A stretch of DNA of 64,000 bases from G965205525 sp965205525 (lineage in GTDB: Bacteria; Pseudomonadota; Gammaproteobacteria; JABABF01), in contig OZ242171.1 of assembly GCA_965205525.1 (NCBI GenBank), positions 558,001 through 622,000 on the forward strand, written 5' to 3'. This document shows positions 60,249 through 64,000 of this stretch, piece by piece. The notes beneath the pieces are model-generated. The model saw only the letters and a list, made by a program, of their open reading frames with translations. It made no database searches and had not been told where the DNA came from. Numbering within the stretch: the stretch's first letter is position 1; every line of letters starts with the position of its first letter. A program made the position numbers and the translations under genes.

Positions 60249-63200
60249 GGGGCGTCTTTCTCTTCCGACCCTGGTGCTGGGGGGCGGCGCTGCGCTTTCA
60301 TCTTTTCGTCTGCGACAGGTGGAGGAGGAGGTCCGCCGGCATGCGCCAGAGGTGCAGAGGGCAGAAGCCGTGCATCTGTATCTGCTCTGTCCTCCAGCTC
60401 CCCTCGCCGTCGCCGAGCACAGTGTGCTGACCGCTATTTTGGGGGATGTCGCACCCCTGCCGGACTGGCCTGCGGAGGAGACTTTTTTGGTGATGCCGAG
60501 GGTCGGCACGGTCTCCCCCTGGTCCAGCAAGGCTGGAGCCATCCTTCGCTGCTGCGGCCTGCACGGCTTCGGTCGGCTGGAGCGGGGCTGTGTCTGGCGC
60601 TTGTTCCCGGCGCCTGCCCCGGAAAGCGCAGCGGCGGCGGCGGCCTGCCTGCATGATCGCATGGTGGAGGAGGCGCACCGGGAGTGGCAGTCTCTGGGCA
60701 GGCTGTTCCACGCAGCTGCGCCCGCTCCCGGCGCCCGCATTCCTCTGGTCCGGGAGGGGCGGGCTGCACTGGAGCAGGCGGATGCAGCCTTAGGTCTTGC
60801 CCTGTCGGAGGAGGAGCAGGACTATCTGGTGCAGAGTTTCCAGCAGCTGGGGCGAGATCCGGAGGAGGCGGAGCTGATGATGTTCGCCCAGATCAACTCC
60901 GAGCATTGCCGCCACAAAATCTTCAACGCCGCCTGGATGGCGGACGGGCGCGAGGAGCCCCGCTCCCTGTTTGGCATGATCCAGAGCACCAGCGAAGGCG
61001 TGCCCGGCATTTTGAGTGCCTATGAGGACAACGCAGCCGTGATTGAAGGTTCCGCAGTGGAGCGCTTTGAACCGGATGCCGCCGATGCTGTCTATCGCCG
61101 CCGTTCTGGACGGGCGCACATCTCGCTGAAGGTTGAAACCCACAACCATCCGACCGCCATCGCCCCTTTTCCCGGAGCCGGCACTGGTATCGGCGGGGAG
61201 ATCCGCGACGAGGCGGCGGTGGGGCGTGGTGCGCGGTTCGGAGCCGGCCTCAGCGGGTTTGCGGTTTCCCATCTGCGACTGCCGGACTGGCCGCGGCCCT
61301 GGGAGGGGTCAGAGCATCGTCCGGCCCACATTGCATCGCCGCTGCAGATCATGCTGCAGGGGCCGATCGGCGGTGCTGCTTTCAGCAATGAGTTCGGCCG
61401 CCCGAGTCTGTGCGGCTGCTTCCGCACTTTTGAAAAGGATATGCAAAAAGACCCTGCCCGCACCGGCATCCGCCGCTACGGCTATCACAAGCCGATCATG
61501 ATTGCAGGGGGGCTCGGCACCGTGCGCCCGGAGCACATCAGCCCTGTCCCAGTGCCCCTCGGTGCGCCGCTGGTTGTGCTGGGCGGCCCGGCTCTGCCTA
61601 TCGGACTCGGTGGCGGCGCCTCTTCCTCCCGAGCCTCCGGTGCCGGCAGCGAGGAGCTGGACTTCGCCTCGGTGCAGCGGCAGAACCCGGAAATGCAGCG
61701 CCGCTGTCAGGAAGTGATTGATGCCTGCTGTCGCCTGGGCGAGAACAGCCCCATCGCCCTGCTCCACGATGTGGGAGCCGGCGGCCTTGCCAATGCGCTG
61801 CCGGAACTGGTGCGGGAGACGGGCCGGGGCGGGCGCATTGAGCTGCGCAGCATTCCCAGCGATGCCCCGGGCATGTCTCCGGCGGAGCTCTGGTGCAACG
61901 AAGCCCAGGAGCGCTTTGTACTGGTGCTGCGTCCGGGCACCGAGAGCACCTTCGCCGCCCTGTGCGAGCGGGAGCGCTGCCCCTGGGCGGTGGTGGGCTC
62001 GCTGACCGACGGCGACCGCCTGCTAGTGACGGATCAGACGCTGGAAAATAGCGCAGTAGATCTGCCCCTATCCCTCCTGTTCGGGGATGTGCCCCCTATG
62101 CAGAGGCAGGTGCAGAGGCTTTCCCCAGTACCGACCGAGCTGGAAATTCCTGCCATCTCTGCCCTCAAAGAGAAGGCGGAGGTGCTGCTCAGCTTTCCCG
62201 CTGTGGCGGCCAAGAATTTTCTCATCACCATCGCCGACCGCACCGTGGGCGGGCGGGTATGCCGGGACCAGATGGCGGGCCCTTGGCAGGTGCCGGTGGC
62301 GGACGCGGCGGTGACCTGCGCCGATTTCAGCGGCTATGCCGGAGAGGCGATGGCAATGGGCGAGCGCACGCCGCTGGCGGTGCAGGATGCCGCTGCATCT
62401 GCGCGCATAGCGTTGGGGGAGGCGCTGACCAATATTGCTGGCGCACCTATCGGTGACCTGTCTGCAGTCAAGCTGTCCGCCAACTGGATGGCGGCGGCAG
62501 GCACTGGCGAAGAGGATGCGCGGCTCTTAGAGGCGGTGCGGGCTGTCTCTATGGAGCTGTGTCCGGCCCTCGGTGTTGCCATCCCGGTGGGCAAGGATTC
62601 CCTTTCCATGCGCACCGCCTGGCGGGATGATGCGGGCGCGCATGAAGTCATCGCTCCCCTGTCCCTGGTGGTCTCCGCCTTTGCGCCGGTTACCGATGTG
62701 CGGAAATCCCTGACTCCTGTGCTGCGCACCGATGTGGGGGCTACCTGTCTTCTGCTGGTGGATTTGGGAGGCGGCAAAAACCGTCTCGGCGGCTCCAGCT
62801 TTTTGCAGGCGAACGCTCTCACCGCCACGCTGCCGGTGCCGGATGTCAATGACCCTCTCCTGCTGAAGAATTTCTTCGCTGCCGTGCAGCGCTGCTCGGA
62901 AGAGGGCAGGCTGCTCGCCTACCATGACCGCTCCGACGGCGGTCTTTTCGCCTGTGTGCTGGAGATGTGCTTTGCCGCCCGCACCGGCGCTGTCATAGAC
63001 CTGCCTGGGGAGCAGCCTGTGCCGGCTCTGTTTAGCGAGGAGCTGGGCGCGGTTATGCAGCTGCCTAAGGCGGATGTCGGGGCGGTCTCTAAAATCTTTG
63101 AAGCCGCCGGTCTCGGCGCATGCATACATCTTATCGGGCACCCGGCAGAGGGGGATGCTATCCGCTTCCGATGCCGGGGAGATCTGGTGCTGCAGGGCGG

Positions 63201-64000
63201 TCGTCGCCGCTGGCAGCGCCTGTGGCAGGAAACCTCCTTTCGCCTGCAGTCCCTGCGGGACAATCCGGATTGCGCCCGGGAGGAATACGCTGCCCTGGAA
63301 GATGACAAAGACCCGGGTCTTAGCGCACGCCTCTCTTTTAATCCGGCGGAAGACATCACCGCCCCGTATATCGGCAAAGGAGCCCGCCCGCGCCTGGCCG
63401 TGCTTCGGGAGCAGGGCATCAACGGCCAGTACGAGATGGCCGCCGCCTTTGACCGAGCTGGCTTTGAATGCGTGGATGTGCACACCAGCGACCTCCTCGC
63501 AGGCCGTGTGAGCCTGGCGGATTTCCATGGACTGACGGTCTGCGGCGGCTTTTCCTTCGGCGATGTGCTGGGCGCCGGACGGGGCTGGGCCCAGGCTATC
63601 CTGCAGAACCAGGCAGCCCGGGAAGACTTTTACGAATTCTTTCGGCAGCAGGACCGCTTTGCTCTGGGGGTGTGCAATGGCTGTCAGATGTTCTCCGAGC
63701 TGCGTGCGCTGATCCCGGGCAGCGAGCATTGGCCCCGTTTCCTGCGCAATCGCTCCGAGCAGTTTGAAGCCAGGCTGGTGCTGACCGAGGTGCCTGAGGA
63801 CACCGACTCCGTTCTCTTGGCGGGCATGGGCGGCTCTTTCATGCCGGTGCCTGTGGCCCATGGAGAGGGACGGGTTGTTTTTGAAAGTGCAAAGAGCAGG
63901 CAGGCATTGACGGCAGCGAGAGGCGTCGCGCTGCGTTTTGCAGATAGCTGGGGGTCTGCTACCGAGGCTTACCCGGCCAATCCAAATGGTTCTGCAGACG
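60241..64000 (+). CDS. purL: Phosphoribosylformylglycinamidine synthase, cut by window end
   Basis: From ATG at 60241 the frame is open for 1253 codons to the last base; complete enzymes have about 1290 residues, so only a short C-terminal piece is missing. The N-terminal domain contains FLVMPRVGTVSPWSSKA. The synthetase core contains MMFAQINSEHCRHKIFNA, KVETHNHPTAIAPFPGAGTG and GGEIRDEAAVGRGA. Further conserved segments are VGAGGLANALPELV, MGERTPLAV and IPVGKDSLSM. The glutaminase domain has the nucleophile in LGVCNGCQMFSEL. It is the fourth step of de novo purine synthesis. It is translationally linked to tadA. Confidence 0.96.
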   Translation, partial: MAEGRLSLPTLVLGGGAALSSFRLRQVEEEVRRHAPEVQRAEAVHLYLLCPPAPLAVAEHSVLTAILGDVAPLPDWPAEETFLVMPRVGTVSPWSSKAGAILRCCGLHGFGRLERGCVWRLFPAPAPESAAAAAACLHDRMVEEAHREWQSLGRLFHAAAPAPGARIPLVREGRAALEQADAALGLALSEEEQDYLVQSFQQLGRDPEEAELMMFAQINSEHCRHKIFNAAWMADGREEPRSLFGMIQSTSEGVPGILSAYEDNAAVIEGSAVERFEPDAADAVYRRRSGRAHISLKVETHNHPTAIAPFPGAGTGIGGEIRDEAAVGRGARFGAGLSGFAVSHLRLPDWPRPWEGSEHRPAHIASPLQIMLQGPIGGAAFSNEFGRPSLCGCFRTFEKDMQKDPARTGIRRYGYHKPIMIAGGLGTVRPEHISPVPVPLGAPLVVLGGPALPIGLGGGASSSRASGAGSEELDFASVQRQNPEMQRRCQEVIDACCRLGENSPIALLHDVGAGGLANALPELVRETGRGGRIELRSIPSDAPGMSPAELWCNEAQERFVLVLRPGTESTFAALCERERCPWAVVGSLTDGDRLLVTDQTLENSAVDLPLSLLFGDVPPMQRQVQRLSPVPTELEIPAISALKEKAEVLLSFPAVAAKNFLITIADRTVGGRVCRDQMAGPWQVPVADAAVTCADFSGYAGEAMAMGERTPLAVQDAAASARIALGEALTNIAGAPIGDLSAVKLSANWMAAAGTGEEDARLLEAVRAVSMELCPALGVAIPVGKDSLSMRTAWRDDAGAHEVIAPLSLVVSAFAPVTDVRKSLTPVLRTDVGATCLLLVDLGGGKNRLGGSSFLQANALTATLPVPDVNDPLLLKNFFAAVQRCSEEGRLLAYHDRSDGGLFACVLEMCFAARTGAVIDLPGEQPVPALFSEELGAVMQLPKADVGAVSKIFEAAGLGACIHLIGHPAEGDAIRFRCRGDLVLQGGRRRWQRLWQETSFRLQSLRDNPDCAREEYAALEDDKDPGLSARLSFNPAEDITAPYIGKGARPRLAVLREQGINGQYEMAAAFDRAGFECVDVHTSDLLAGRVSLADFHGLTVCGGFSFGDVLGAGRGWAQAILQNQAAREDFYEFFRQQDRFALGVCNGCQMFSELRALIPGSEHWPRFLRNRSEQFEARLVLTEVPEDTDSVLLAGMGGSFMPVPVAHGEGRVVFESAKSRQALTAARGVALRFADSWGSATEAYPANPNGSAD

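Overview
The window is chromosomal DNA of a GC-rich gammaproteobacterium, read as uncultured and possibly host-associated. The lineage call rests on gene order and family types: hflK-hflC-DUF2065-hisZ-purA, pepP-ubiH-ubiI, guaB-guaA and tadA-purL, an NfuA with a degenerate N-terminal domain, cobalamin-dependent MetH and a full-length single-chain PurL. The host-associated idea is inference from Sel1-repeat proteins, a sulfotransferase array and a very large repetitive exported protein. No species can be named from sequence alone.

Layout. 1-1021: N-terminal part of ETF-ubiquinone oxidoreductase (minus). 1137-5828: hflK, hflC, DUF2065, hisZ, purA. 5829-6264: remnants of a DUF262 protein and an IS5-type transposase, then tRNA-Leu(CAG) on the minus strand. 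6461-10219: pepP, ubiH, ubiI. 10268-13123: iron ABC transporter binding protein and permease with a possible Fur box. 13160-14838: etfB-etfA. 14867-17529: DUF934 and sulfite/nitrite reductase, a 41-residue membrane peptide, DUF2970. 17526-23103: metH, nfuA, aroG. 23395-29570: AddB-like and AddA-like repair nuclease/helicase pair. 29608-31530: two luciferase-like monooxygenases. 31711-35191: four tandem sulfotransferase paralogues. 35225-39613: tyrosine phosphatase, acyl-CoA carboxyltransferase, acyl-CoA ligase, NTF2-like protein. 39624-44699: moaC, moaD, lipoprotein peroxiredoxin, moaE, flavin reductase, NUDIX, rmuC, bcp. 44834-45041: tRNA-Cys(GCA) and tRNA-Leu(TAA). 45167-48221: guaB-guaA. 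48222-59700: accessory block. 59763-64000: tadA and purL, the latter running off the window.

The core genes cover purine synthesis (purA, guaB, guaA, purL), ubiquinone hydroxylation, electron transfer from acyl-CoA dehydrogenases to quinone (etfBA with ETF-QO), sulfur assimilation feeding methionine synthesis (sulfite reductase, MetH), Fe-S carrier and iron uptake, molybdopterin synthesis and double-strand-break repair.

The most unusual part is the block between guaA and tadA. Three Sel1-repeat genes (12, 6 and 3 repeats) share an almost identical leader. The last ~90 bp of guaA is copied twice inside the block (49899 and 52011), and a degenerate copy of the tadA start region lies at 57488. 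This suggests stepwise duplication or insertion between two ancestrally neighbouring genes. The block also encodes a ~1692-residue exported protein with three 906-bp repeats and a dockerin-like C-terminus. A run of 13 C (G on the coding strand) lies just upstream of that gene, and a run of 13 G lies in the N-terminal reading frame of the third sulfotransferase. Both look like candidate phase-variation tracts affecting cell-surface functions.
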